A stretch of DNA of 64,000 nt from Desulfurococcus mucosus DSM 2162 (lineage in GTDB: Archaea > Thermoproteota > Thermoprotei_A > Sulfolobales > Desulfurococcaceae). The position numbers were made by a program, and so were the translations under genes. The stretch is taken from the NCBI RefSeq assembly GCF_000186365.1, contig NC_014961.1:1178001-1242000 (forward strand). The letters are read 5' to 3'. Of this stretch, positions 7,160-14,961 are shown piece after piece; the first letter of the stretch is position 1; each line of letters starts with the position of its first letter. The notes below the pieces were generated by a model. It had not been told where the DNA came from, searched no databases, and was given only the letters and a program-made list of their open reading frames with translations.

Positions 7160-7251
7160 GCTCCTCTACCCGTGTCAAGGCATCCGTGTATTTAAGCCGG
7201 TGTGGAGATAACTGGGCTCTCGTAGACTGGAACCCGGGTGCATGCTTCACC

Positions 7252-7557
7252 ATGGAGTCCTCGGAGCTCGTCAGGGTGAAAAAGATCGTCGTAGGCGGTA
7301 AGACGTTAACCGGGATCGAGGTTTCCTTACCTAACAGTCCGCCCGCGGTAATCTTGATTGGTGAGAAAGGGTTCGCAATGTGCGGCCTACTAGACATTCA
7401 GGCGGCTGAGAGACTAGGGGTGGCCGCCGTCAAGGTCTCAGGGGTTAGAAGCGTTGAAGACATGCTTGGGAAGGAGATATCTGACGCCACAGTCAAGGCC
7501 AGGGAGCAGGGGCTTCTAAAGGGTGTTAAACTAGTAGAGGTTGTCGACAAGCTCTAG
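7252..7557 (+). CDS. DUF1805 (YunC-like) protein
   Basis: A 101-residue protein of the DUF1805/YunC family, function unknown; a structure of the Bacillus protein is known but not its role. The hallmark block GIEVSLPNSPPAVILIGEKG followed by FAMCGLLD and the dimer-forming C-terminal part (AVKVSGVRSVEDML) are evident. The ATG at 7252 is chosen because relatives start just before the beta strand RVKKIVVGGKTL; an upstream in-phase ATG at 7186 would run into sequence just after the 5S gene. The stop codon abuts the GTG of pyk, implying cotranscription. Confidence 0.75.
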   Translation: MESSELVRVKKIVVGGKTLTGIEVSLPNSPPAVILIGEKGFAMCGLLDIQAAERLGVAAVKVSGVRSVEDMLGKEISDATVKAREQGLLKGVKLVEVVDKL

Positions 7558-8976
7558 GTGGATGGATTGGTCAAGGTTAAAATAATAGCTACCCTGGGGC
7601 CCAGTAGCCGGGATCACGATGTAGTTAAGAAGATGGTTAGGGAGGGTGCAGCGGGCTTCAGGATCAATTGCGCCCACGGCGATGAAGCCGATTGGCTGGA
7701 GTACGTGAAGATAGTGAGGGAGGTGTCCTCGGAGCTCGACCAGGCGATCCCACTTATACTGGATACTCCGGGACCCCAGGTTAGGAGCGGCGACTTCCAG
7801 GAGTTCAAGGTGGTTCGCGGCGATAAAGTATTGTTCTCAATGGACCCGGATGCTAAGGAAGGGAAGCACATCGTTGTCCCGGCACGGGAATTCTACAGTG
7901 CAGCCTCCATAGGCGACACCATACTCTACGGTGACGGCGAGGTATCGTTCCGCGTCAGCGAGGTGGGCGAGGGATTCGTCGAGGCCCTGGCGTTGAATGA
8001 AGGAGTCGTGAAGCCCAGGAAGAAGGTGGTCGTGGAGGGCAAGGAGTACGATGTATTATTCCCCAGTGAAACTGATAGGAGGGTTTTCAAGTTCTCCAGT
8101 GAGGTCAAAGCCAGCTTCGTGGCCTTGAGCTATGTGAGGAGGCAGAGGGATGTCGAGGTAGCTAGGGATATACTGGCTAAGCATGGATGGGTGCCGGGGC
8201 TCATAGCGAAAATAGAGACGAGGAGCGGCTTCAACAATATGGGTGAGATCATAAGGCTGGTGGACGGTGTTATGGTTGCACGCGGAGACCTAGGGCTGCA
8301 CTTCCCCCTGGAAGAGCTCCCATTGATACAGGAGAGGATAGTCAGGGAGGCTGTGAGGCAGGGTAGGGTTGTGATAGTTGCAACGGAAGTGCTTGAATCC
8401 ATGATTGAGAACCCGAGGCCCAGCAGGAGTGACGTGGTTGATCTCTACAACTCTGTAAAGGATCTCGTCGACGCCGTCTTATTCACTAATGAGACAGCCG
8501 TCGGCAAGTACCCTGTCGAAGTAGTTAAGTGGGCTAGGAAGATAATTGACGCAGCCGAGTCCAGTCTCTCCACCGCCCTGGTGTCAGAGTACAGGAGTAG
8601 CATCGAGGCCAGGGATCTACTGGATAAATACGTGCAGGGACTAGTATTGCTCGCAGAGAGCCTTGGAGGCGTCATAGTGGGCTACAGTAGGTCGGGCCGC
8701 ATGCCGACCCTGCTCTCAAAGTACCGGCCGCAGATAAGGATCTATGTTGGAGTCGGCGACAAACTGCTTGCCGAGAAGCTCTCGTTGAGATACGGGTTGA
8801 ACATAGTTGACATGTCGCGGTTGATCAGCGGGGAAGACGAGTATGAGAGAGGCGTGAGGAAACTGCTTGAAACACTGGTTGGCAAAGGACATGTGAGGCC
8901 GGGCGACATAGTGGTTGAAACATACGCTAAGCCACGGGATAACATGCATGAGATCAGGATTAGCCAGCTACAGTGA
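7558..8976 (+). CDS. pyk: Pyruvate kinase
   Basis: Catalyses the last step of glycolysis, phosphoenolpyruvate plus ADP to pyruvate plus ATP. The 472-residue protein has KIIATLGPSS at the start of the barrel, the GFRINCAHGD substrate loop (asparagine-histidine variant of the usual FSHG region), a beta-barrel B domain around 70-160, the ATARRGDLG-equivalent VMVARGDLGLHFP, and ATEVLESMIENPRPSRSDVVD. A shorter regulatory C-domain follows. Start is the GTG directly after the DUF1805 stop (TAG-GTG). With tpiA and fbp nearby it forms a loose glycolysis/gluconeogenesis cluster, though those lie on the opposite strand. Confidence 0.93.
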   Translation: MDGLVKVKIIATLGPSSRDHDVVKKMVREGAAGFRINCAHGDEADWLEYVKIVREVSSELDQAIPLILDTPGPQVRSGDFQEFKVVRGDKVLFSMDPDAKEGKHIVVPAREFYSAASIGDTILYGDGEVSFRVSEVGEGFVEALALNEGVVKPRKKVVVEGKEYDVLFPSETDRRVFKFSSEVKASFVALSYVRRQRDVEVARDILAKHGWVPGLIAKIETRSGFNNMGEIIRLVDGVMVARGDLGLHFPLEELPLIQERIVREAVRQGRVVIVATEVLESMIENPRPSRSDVVDLYNSVKDLVDAVLFTNETAVGKYPVEVVKWARKIIDAAESSLSTALVSEYRSSIEARDLLDKYVQGLVLLAESLGGVIVGYSRSGRMPTLLSKYRPQIRIYVGVGDKLLAEKLSLRYGLNIVDMSRLISGEDEYERGVRKLLETLVGKGHVRPGDIVVETYAKPRDNMHEIRISQLQ

Positions 8977-8986
8977 CGCCGTGGGA

Positions 8987-9087
8987 AGCCGCCGGCGGGA
9001 TTTGAACCCGCGTCCACCGGCTGACCAGCGACTCCGGTTACCGAGCCGATACGAGGCCGGCGCTCCACCGGGCTGAGCTACGGCGGC
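8987..9087 (-). tRNA. tRNA-Thr (CGT) with a 27-base intron
   Basis: On the minus strand: acceptor GCCGCCG/CGGCGGC, D arm GCTCAGCCCGGTGGAGC, anticodon stem CCGGC/GCCGG, T arm GCGGGTTCAAATCCCGC. Anticodon CGT (9051-9053), U at the discriminator as expected for archaeal tRNA-Thr, and an intron at 9023-9049 in the canonical 37/38 position. CCA is not encoded. Confidence 0.95.
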
Positions 9088-9188
9088 ACCTGGTTTAGAG
9101 TATATCACGTGTGAAGCGTTATAAAGCTGAACACCTCCTGCCCGAGAACGGGTTCCACACGCCAGCCGAGGTCGCCTAGAGGAAAAAG

Positions 9189-9881
9189 CTATAGGGCCTT
9201 CAACATGCCCTCAGCCATATCCTTCATGACTTGATAGGGGTCTTTCGCCTTAACTATTCCGGATGCCACTAGGACACCCATTGTTCCAAGCTTAACCGCC
9301 ATGTATGCGTCTTCACCGTTGGAGATACCTGCACCAGTCAACACGGTCACCTTCTCGTTAACCCTCCTAATCATGTTCACACTATTCGTCACTACCTCCG
9401 GTTTAGCCCTGCTAACGCTTACACCCGTACCTATTAGCTCGGGTGGCTCCACGGCAACCATGTCGGGCTCCAACACGGCTACGGCTGCACCTGTCTCAGG
9501 TGTGTCGGCGCATACAAGTGTCTTCAACCCGAGGCTCTTAGCCTTCTTAACCAGGTAGTTTACCTCTGAGACCCTGAGCTTGTGCTCACTGTGGTTGAGT
9601 ATCACGCCATGGATCCCTGCGTCCTTTAACCCTTCAAGAGGGATGAAGCCTGTGACGGCCCCGGGTTCAACGGGGTCCGCGTGCTGCGCGTATACCTTGA
9701 CCTCGGTTCCACTCACGGCTTCAAGGATCCTCCTCAGCTCTGTGAAGGGCGGGGCCAGTATTACTTCTACCCCTGTCTCCCTCCAGACTCTGACAGCGTC
9801 GAGGGCTATCCTATAGGCGTTTCCACCGAAGCTATGCGGGTAGTATGCTTTAAAGTTCACTGCTAGTATTGGCTTAACCAT
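9189..9881 (-). CDS. tpiA: Triosephosphate isomerase
   Basis: Interconverts dihydroxyacetone phosphate and glyceraldehyde-3-phosphate. The 230-residue length is typical for the short archaeal tetrameric form. Catalytic residues are visible: asparagine-lysine in AVNFKAYY, histidine in LNHSEHKL, glutamate in MVAVEPPELIGTG, and phosphate-binding loops GAGISNGEDAY and GVLVASGIVKAKDP. The ATG at 9881 has GGGG about nine bases upstream. fbp lies 37 bases upstream in the same orientation, so the pair is probably one transcription unit feeding gluconeogenesis. Confidence 0.94.
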   Translation of the reverse strand: MVKPILAVNFKAYYPHSFGGNAYRIALDAVRVWRETGVEVILAPPFTELRRILEAVSGTEVKVYAQHADPVEPGAVTGFIPLEGLKDAGIHGVILNHSEHKLRVSEVNYLVKKAKSLGLKTLVCADTPETGAAVAVLEPDMVAVEPPELIGTGVSVSRAKPEVVTNSVNMIRRVNEKVTVLTGAGISNGEDAYMAVKLGTMGVLVASGIVKAKDPYQVMKDMAEGMLKAL

Positions 9882-9918
9882 GTCTTCAACCCCTTTTCCT
9901 CTCTGTGGTAGCTGTGCT

Positions 9919-11067
9919 TCAGCTCCCGGATAACATGTCGCTGTGCTTCTTGACCACTTTGACTTCCTCGCTTTTGACGAATCTATCCTTCAACTTCTCC
10001 AGTACAGCTGGGAGGGTAGTGTACTCCATTTCCTCGGGTCCCAGTCTATGCGGCATGAAGGGGCCGTGCCTCCTCATGTACTCGGCTATGTTCTGCGCCA
10101 GCCTCCTTGTTTCATCGAAGGCCACGTCGTCGAATAGGTCTGCCGGCCCTATTAGCCTCCCGTTGGAGATGTTCCATCCAAGCGCTATGACTCTCGGCGG
10201 ACCGTCGAACCTTGTTACTCTAGCATACCTCATGGGGACGGGCATTAATGGCCCGTTGTGGCTGCCCCTCATCCATCCCGCCACTAGGTGGGGGAAGCTG
10301 AATGCTTCAAGGATCTCGCCTACGGCGGGTAGCCCGTGCTGTGCTCTCACGATTGCTACTGGGTCATCCTTCCCAACGTACTTGCCTGCTATGAGGTTCA
10401 ATCTCTCCACGCTTACAACTGCTGCCAGCAGGTTGTCGCTCTTCCTGTATACTCTTCTCACAATGTATCTCCCAGGGGTGCCTATCAACGCGAGGATATC
10501 GTACATTTCTTCAGGCGACTTCAATAGCACGCTCCGGCCCTCGAAGACATCGTATACCTCGAAGACGAAGCCGTCGTGCATCTTGGGGTCTATCACTAGT
10601 CCCGCCGTATTGAAGGGGTCCGCGAATATCCTGAATAAGGGGAGGTTGAAGGCTCCTGGCTCGGTTTTATCAGCGTGGAACGTCACCACGGGCTCGGCCT
10701 CCCTCTCCTCCATTTCCAACTCGGCTACGCCGGGCCCTAGGCCCTTAACGTTGCCTGAGAATGCTTCGGAGAGGAGGTCTTGGCCGGCCGCGTAGAGTTT
10801 GAGTTCACGGGCTACTTTGGTGGCTGCTTTGAAGGCGTCCCATGCTAACCCATGGATGTCTGGGTGGTCGGGTCCCTTGTTGTGGGTGATTATTAACTGG
10901 ATGTCGTCGCCTACGTGGGTTACGTAGAAGTCTATTATCAAACCCTTCTGCTTGGCTTCAGCCAGTATTTTTGTTGCAACGGCTAGTTGATCGGGGTGGG
11001 GCATGTGGTGGCCTGCAATACTGCCTAGGTCTGCTTTAATAACTGAGAGTGTTACCTTCGCACACAT
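9919..11067 (-). CDS. fbp: Fructose-1,6-bisphosphate aldolase/phosphatase
   Basis: A bifunctional gluconeogenic enzyme that condenses triose phosphates and dephosphorylates the product in one active site. Family signatures include the N-terminal KVTLSVIKADLGSIAGHHMPHP, which chelates magnesium, GDDIQLIITHNKGPDH, FHADKTEPGAFNLPL, and the C-terminal ETRRLAQNIAEYMRRHGPF. The 382-residue length is normal. The ATG at 11067 is preferred over the GTG at 11076: GGTG lies seven bases upstream and the active site requires an N-terminus close to the first strand. It precedes tpiA on the same strand. Confidence 0.94.
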   Translation of the reverse strand: MCAKVTLSVIKADLGSIAGHHMPHPDQLAVATKILAEAKQKGLIIDFYVTHVGDDIQLIITHNKGPDHPDIHGLAWDAFKAATKVARELKLYAAGQDLLSEAFSGNVKGLGPGVAELEMEEREAEPVVTFHADKTEPGAFNLPLFRIFADPFNTAGLVIDPKMHDGFVFEVYDVFEGRSVLLKSPEEMYDILALIGTPGRYIVRRVYRKSDNLLAAVVSVERLNLIAGKYVGKDDPVAIVRAQHGLPAVGEILEAFSFPHLVAGWMRGSHNGPLMPVPMRYARVTRFDGPPRVIALGWNISNGRLIGPADLFDDVAFDETRRLAQNIAEYMRRHGPFMPHRLGPEEMEYTTLPAVLEKLKDRFVKSEEVKVVKKHSDMLSGS

Positions 11068-11101
11068 GATTCGCACCGTTTTTAATTATCTATGTGAAAA
11101 A

Positions 11102-11111
11102 CTAATAAATC
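11102..11111 (-). promoter_or_regulatory. TATA box of fbp
   Basis: GATTTATTAG on the minus strand, about 35 bases before the fbp ATG, preceded by a purine-rich BRE-like AAAAA stretch. Confidence 0.5.
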
Positions 11112-11156
11112 TTTTTGGCTCCATGTATTAGAATATTTAATTAATTGATTAAAAGA

Positions 11157-12965
11157 TTAATCAGGCAGATAGTATTCCCCGCGGGCCTTCTGCTCCCTAT
11201 CCATAACCGAGCCAGGCTTATTTATCCTGGGTCTCCCGCTCTCACTATCCCTCCTAACAGTTATGTCTAGTTCCCTGAGCAGCCTATTAAACCCTTCCCT
11301 TAGGCTGACCGGGCTGTGTGCATGGCCCTCGACACCCGGCTTCCCTAGGAAAACCATAACCCTATCCGAGATGTAGTTCTGTACTAGGAGATCGTGCTCC
11401 ACGACCAGCGCGGTCTTACCCTTCTCCTCGACTATTCTACGAATGGTTTTCGCCACACTGATCCTTTCCTCGACATCTAGGTAGGCGGAGGGCTCGTCTA
11501 GGAAGTAGAGGTCAGCGTCCCTGGCGAGCGCCACTGCCACGGCGAGCTTCTGTAGTTCTCCACCGCTTAACTCGTCGACCCTTCTCTCCAGCATCCTGTT
11601 CAACCCGAGCTTCCTCACGAGCTCATGATAGATCCAGGAGGATGGATCCAGGGTTGCCGGCGAAGCCGACTTAAGGTTAGCCATAACGGTCTCCTCGCTG
11701 AATACTCGGGGCGATAACTCCTGTGGCTTAACGCTTATCTTCTCAGCGGATATCAGGACAGCTCCCTCTAATGGCTCAGCCTCCCTGTTGAGGAGTTTAA
11801 GGAATGTTGTCTTACCGACTCCATTGGGGCCAAGTATCCCGAGCACCTCTCCAGTGTAAGCGTCGCCGGGTTCCACTGTGAGCCTGAAGCCTGATGACTC
11901 GTATTGGAAGACCATTGCATCCCATTTAAGCACCGGGTAGGCTCCTGTCTCAGTCTTCCTCTCCTGCACCTGGATTCTGAACCTGAGCTCATCCTCCCTT
12001 ATCCTCATGTTCTCGGCTGGCAGGTATCCTTTCAGATAGTGGTTTATGCCTGTCCTCGTGCCGTAGGGCTTTGACACCACGCCGTATACGCCGGGTTCAC
12101 CGTAGACTACCACTATATTGTCGCTCATGTAGTCCAACACCATTAAGTCGTGTTCAACCACCACCACGTAGTTCCTGGCGTAGTCGCTGAACTCCCTGAT
12201 CACATTGGCCACCCTGATCCTCTCCCTGATATCCAGGTAGCTGCAGGGTTCATCGAAGAAGTATGCGTTACCGTTCTTCACGAGCACGGCTGCGACAAGG
12301 AACTTCTGTAGTTCTCCACCGCTTAACTCGTCGACCCTTCTCTCGAGGAGGTGGGATAGGTTGAGCTCGTCCACTACTTCGCGCCACAGTCCTCTTTCAT
12401 CCGCTCTCACCATGAGTTCTCTCACAGTGCCCTTCAGGATCCTTCTAGCCGCCTCAATGTACTGTGGCTTCACAACCGCTTTGACCTCGCCGCTGGCCAG
12501 CTTCGTGAAGTAGGCTTGGAGCTCGGTGCCCCTGAAGTACTTTATCACGGTGTCCCAGTCAGGTGGACTACTATAGTTGCCTAGGTTGGGCTTCAACTGC
12601 CCGGCGAGTATCTTGATGCTGGTGGATTTCCCCGCACCGTTCCTGCCGACCACGCCCAGGATGCTGCCTGTCCTTGGAGCCGGTAGATTGTATAGTTTAA
12701 ACATGTTTTCCCCGTACCTATGCACCAGTGTCTTCTCTAATTCATCCGGGAGGTTGACTATTGATATAGCGTGGAACGGGCACTTCTTAACGCATATGCC
12801 GCAGCCTATACATGCATCCTCGCTTATCACGACATACTTGTTGTCGCCGCTTAACTCTATGGCCTTCTTCCTCCTCCCCCTGTTCACAGGGCAGAACCTG
12901 ATGCACTCCAGGCTACACTTATCCGGCTTACAGTAGTTTCTATCTACTACTGCAACCCTAACCAT
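11157..12965 (-). CDS. rli1: ABCE1/Rli1 ribosome-recycling ATPase
   Basis: Splits ribosomes after termination together with aRF1 or Pelota (pelA is in this window). The 602-residue protein has two N-terminal 4Fe-4S clusters (CKPDKCSLECIRFCP and CIGCGICVKKCP), then twin ABC domains: Walker A GRNGAGKST and GPNGVGKTT, duplicated signatures VDELSGGELQKF and VDELSGGELQKL, and Walker B FFDEPCSYLD and FLDEPSAYLD. A charged C-terminal extension of about 30 residues follows the second ABC domain. Start is ATG 12965, giving the family N-terminus MVRVAVVDRNYCKPDKC; an upstream in-phase start at 13040 adds unconserved residues. Confidence 0.95.
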   Translation of the reverse strand: MVRVAVVDRNYCKPDKCSLECIRFCPVNRGRRKKAIELSGDNKYVVISEDACIGCGICVKKCPFHAISIVNLPDELEKTLVHRYGENMFKLYNLPAPRTGSILGVVGRNGAGKSTSIKILAGQLKPNLGNYSSPPDWDTVIKYFRGTELQAYFTKLASGEVKAVVKPQYIEAARRILKGTVRELMVRADERGLWREVVDELNLSHLLERRVDELSGGELQKFLVAAVLVKNGNAYFFDEPCSYLDIRERIRVANVIREFSDYARNYVVVVEHDLMVLDYMSDNIVVVYGEPGVYGVVSKPYGTRTGINHYLKGYLPAENMRIREDELRFRIQVQERKTETGAYPVLKWDAMVFQYESSGFRLTVEPGDAYTGEVLGILGPNGVGKTTFLKLLNREAEPLEGAVLISAEKISVKPQELSPRVFSEETVMANLKSASPATLDPSSWIYHELVRKLGLNRMLERRVDELSGGELQKLAVAVALARDADLYFLDEPSAYLDVEERISVAKTIRRIVEEKGKTALVVEHDLLVQNYISDRVMVFLGKPGVEGHAHSPVSLREGFNRLLRELDITVRRDSESGRPRINKPGSVMDREQKARGEYYLPD

Positions 12966-13120
12966 TCCTCGAACCCCCTTGAAGCACGCGTGCAGCGCCC
13001 ATGGATGAGGACAACGCCAGTGTATGCGTCGCGGGCTCACTGTGCTTTATTACCTGTTGCAAGTTAATAAGGTGTGAGTGCAACAAGCATAGTTGGGTCT
13101 TCAAGCACTATGTGCTTGAG

Positions 13121-13176
13121 GCATGATGAGTGGTGACGGCTCTGAGGACTCGATGAGGAGGGATGTGCAGCTGAGG
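13121..13176 (+). ncRNA. Putative C/D-box sRNA (2'-O-methylation guide)
   Basis: In the gap between rli1 and the next gene the boxes occur in canonical order and spacing: C box ATGATGA 13123-13129, D' box CTGA 13142-13145, C' box CGATGA 13151-13156, D box CTGA 13171-13174. The two guide spacers are 12 and 14 bases, the tight spacing typical of archaeal sRNAs that pair with rRNA or tRNA. Targets were not identified. The termini are approximate. Confidence 0.65.
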
Positions 13177-13192
13177 CACAGTGTATAAGGCT

Positions 13193-13483
13193 TTAATCCG
13201 ACTCCTCGGACTCGCTTTCCTCCTGTTCAAGCTCCTCGAGTAGGACCTCGTAGTACTCTCTAAGTATCTCCCTTTCCTCAGGCGAGAGCTTAGCCTCCTT
13301 GGCCTCAGTGGCCTGCGCGGTTACAACCCTTTTGCTAGCGTCAACCTGGTATTTAACACCATACCTCTCCTTCTTGACATCGGTCTTCGCCTCGTAGCCG
13401 CACCTGTTGCACTTCAGGACTACTTCGTCATCCTTTTTAACTGGTACCAGTGGCCCCCCGCACCTCGGGCAGAACTTGACCAT
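13193..13483 (-). CDS. TFS/RpoM-like protein with N-terminal zinc ribbon only
   Basis: A 96-residue protein starting with a zinc ribbon (CPRCGGPL and CNRCGYEA) that matches the N-terminal domain of archaeal transcript-cleavage factor TFS and Rpb9. The second, catalytic zinc ribbon with its acidic hairpin is missing. Instead the C-terminal half is a linker followed by a helical, very acidic tail (ILREYYEVLLEELEQEESES). It could bind the polymerase lobe without cleavage activity, like the paralogous TFS variants that regulate RNA polymerase in some crenarchaea; that role is inferred. Confidence 0.6.
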   Translation of the reverse strand: MVKFCPRCGGPLVPVKKDDEVVLKCNRCGYEAKTDVKKERYGVKYQVDASKRVVTAQATEAKEAKLSPEEREILREYYEVLLEELEQEESESEESD

Positions 13484-13586
13484 TCATCTCACCACAGTAG
13501 ACACACGTCTTAACTATTGCTGGTTAAACCGGGTTATAAAGGTTTGGACACGGCTATCGAACACGTGGAGGGCTCGGAGCCCCCGT

Positions 13587-13598
13587 GTTTATTTAAAT
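13587..13598 (+). promoter_or_regulatory. TATA box of the Trp/Glu-repeat microprotein gene
   Basis: GTTTATTTAAAT, about 30 bases before the expected transcript start near 13622 and 50 bases before the GTG start. Confidence 0.5.
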
Positions 13599-13645
13599 AC
13601 CCCTCCAATCCCAGAAATAATTGAGATGCGGAGAGGTGCAGCGTA

Positions 13646-13744
13646 GTGAAGCTGTGGCTCGAGGAAGAGTGGGAAGAGGAATGGGAGGAGGAATGGGAGG
13701 AAGAGGAGTGGGAAGAGGAGGAATGGGAAGAGGAAGAGTGGTAG
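13646..13744 (+). CDS. Trp/Glu-repeat microprotein (32 residues)
   Basis: This tiny frame reads VKLWLEEEW and then continues as three- and four-glutamate blocks each closed by a tryptophan, so the whole protein after residue 5 is only Glu and Trp (seven Trp in total). Expression signals are good: TATA box at 13587-13598, GAGGTG at 13633-13638 seven bases before the GTG start, and no other start in phase after an upstream stop. It ends six bases before the end of the convergent gene at 13750. Tryptophans spaced every four to five residues would lie along one face of an acidic amphipathic helix, which suggests membrane, protein or cation binding. I know no characterised homologue. The codons use GAA/GAG alternately, so it is not a simple DNA tandem repeat. 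Confidence 0.6.
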   Translation: MKLWLEEEWEEEWEEEWEEEEWEEEEWEEEEW

Positions 13745-13749
13745 GGCCC

Positions 13750-14259
13750 CTAGACCAGTGCGAGTAGGGCATAAAGGTTTTTTACCAGGAGTCCTGCGCA
13801 ATCCTCGCTGCATAGGGGTGTTTCAACGATTCTACAGTTCCCAGGCTTCCTCACCATGGTGGATACGGCGTGGTCGCTGCCTCCACCCGTGTACACTTTA
13901 ACCAAGTAGTATTCTTCATCCTCCAGGAATCTTTTCTCAGCCTCCTGGAGTAGCGTGGACAACTGTTGATGGCCTGTTGAAAGCATCATTAACAGTAGCC
14001 CCTTGTTCCTGAACCTGGAGAGCTTATCCCCGTATATGGATAAGTGTATTGCTCCCTGAACGATTTGAGAAGGGTTTGACACCATGCTTCTAGGGATTAT
14101 TGATGCAGCACCCTCCAATCCCAGTTCTGAAACCTCTTCGCCAAGGGATCCATGCTTCTTACGGCAGAGATACATTTCCAGGTATATGCTTCTACCGAGG
14201 AAGAACACGCGGTATAATCCGTCTCCGAGGCGGGAGAACTCGAGAATAGTATTCCTACT
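13750..14259 (-). CDS. Hypothetical protein, possibly KEOPS Cgi121-like
   Basis: A 169-residue protein without a clear signature. The central helical block QGAIHLSIYGDKLSRFRNKG followed by LLLMMLSTGHQQLSTLLQEA resembles the core of the Cgi121 (CGI-121/TPRKB) subunit of the KEOPS complex, which helps make the t6A base of tRNA. The match is by pattern only. The ATG at 14257-14259 overlaps the end of the S17e gene, so the two are translated from one mRNA. Confidence 0.5.
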   Translation of the reverse strand, partial: SRNTILEFSRLGDGLYRVFFLGRSIYLEMYLCRKKHGSLGEEVSELGLEGAASIIPRSMVSNPSQIVQGAIHLSIYGDKLSRFRNKGLLLMMLSTGHQQLSTLLQEAEKRFLEDEEYYLVKVYTGGGSDHAVSTMVRKPGNCRIVETPLCSEDCAGLLVKNLYALLALV

Positions 14260-14470
14260 CATGCTTCGCCATGGCCTCACGCTTAGCGCGGACAGCCACG
14301 AGGTGTGTAACGTATCCCGCTATAAGGTTCCGTATCTTCTTTGACCGGGTTTCAACCAGCTTAGATACAACTGTCTTATTATGCTGGAAGTCACGTGTGA
14401 ACAGCTCCGGGTACTTCTCCAATAGCTCGCGTGCAGTCCTTTTGACAACCCTTATCCTAACCTTGCCCAT
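14255..14470 (-). CDS. rps17e: Ribosomal protein S17e
   Basis: Small-subunit ribosomal protein found only in archaea and eukaryotes. The 71-residue sequence has the family pattern MGKVRIRVVKRTARELLEKY, FTRDFQHNKTVV and SKKIRNLIAGYVTHLV. It starts the operon with the following unknown gene, overlapping its ATG. Confidence 0.93.
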   Translation of the reverse strand: MGKVRIRVVKRTARELLEKYPELFTRDFQHNKTVVSKLVETRSKKIRNLIAGYVTHLVAVRAKREAMAKHE

Positions 14471-14533
14471 AACCGCTCACTCTCAGCACTACCCGGTTTA
14501 ACAAATCATGTGGAGGACTTTTAAAGCTTGAGA

Positions 14534-14803
14534 CTACAGGAGCCTGAAGCACAGTAGGGTGGTGAAGCTTACCACCGGGATAGTTATGTTGTCGATCTTC
14601 TCATGTATCTCGAAGTGCTCCACTAGGGTTGCCAGTATAGCTGAGGTTAAACCAATTGCGCCAGCCAGCGTGTAGCCTGTTGGGGTGCCTCACCTAGCCA
14701 TCAAACCATACGTGTACCGGGTGAGCGGGTAGACGGCTATTATCACCTATGCGAGCAGGGTCAACGTGTACAGTGTCTCCCCCTATAATTGCTCAGTCAC
14801 CAT
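14534..14803 (-). pseudogene. Pseudogene: C-terminal part of a dolichol/diacylglycerol kinase-like membrane protein
   Basis: Translating the minus strand from the ATG at 14803 gives one continuous family-like reading interrupted by three in-frame stops (TAG, TAG, TGA). The readable blocks are TLYTLTLLA, VIIAVYPLTRYTYG and GYTLAGAIGLTSAILATLVE followed by HFEIHEKIDNITIPVVSF. The GKTLEGS-like to IDN-ITIP succession is the C-terminal signature of SEC59/dolichol kinase and CTP-dependent phosphatidate cytidylyltransferase-like proteins. The N-terminal two thirds are gone. It is a gene in decay, not a functional protein. Confidence 0.65.
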
Positions 14804-14961
14804 GACTAGTGCACCGTACTGTTTCGCAGGGATGTTTAAAAACATGTATCAGGGTTGGGATCAATATCTTTGTGAGGAATGCTTCACGGTGTCATCAATT
14901 GGGCAGTGTTAAGCCACGTGATGAGAGAACTGATTACAGGGGGCTCCTATATTCCATAGTG

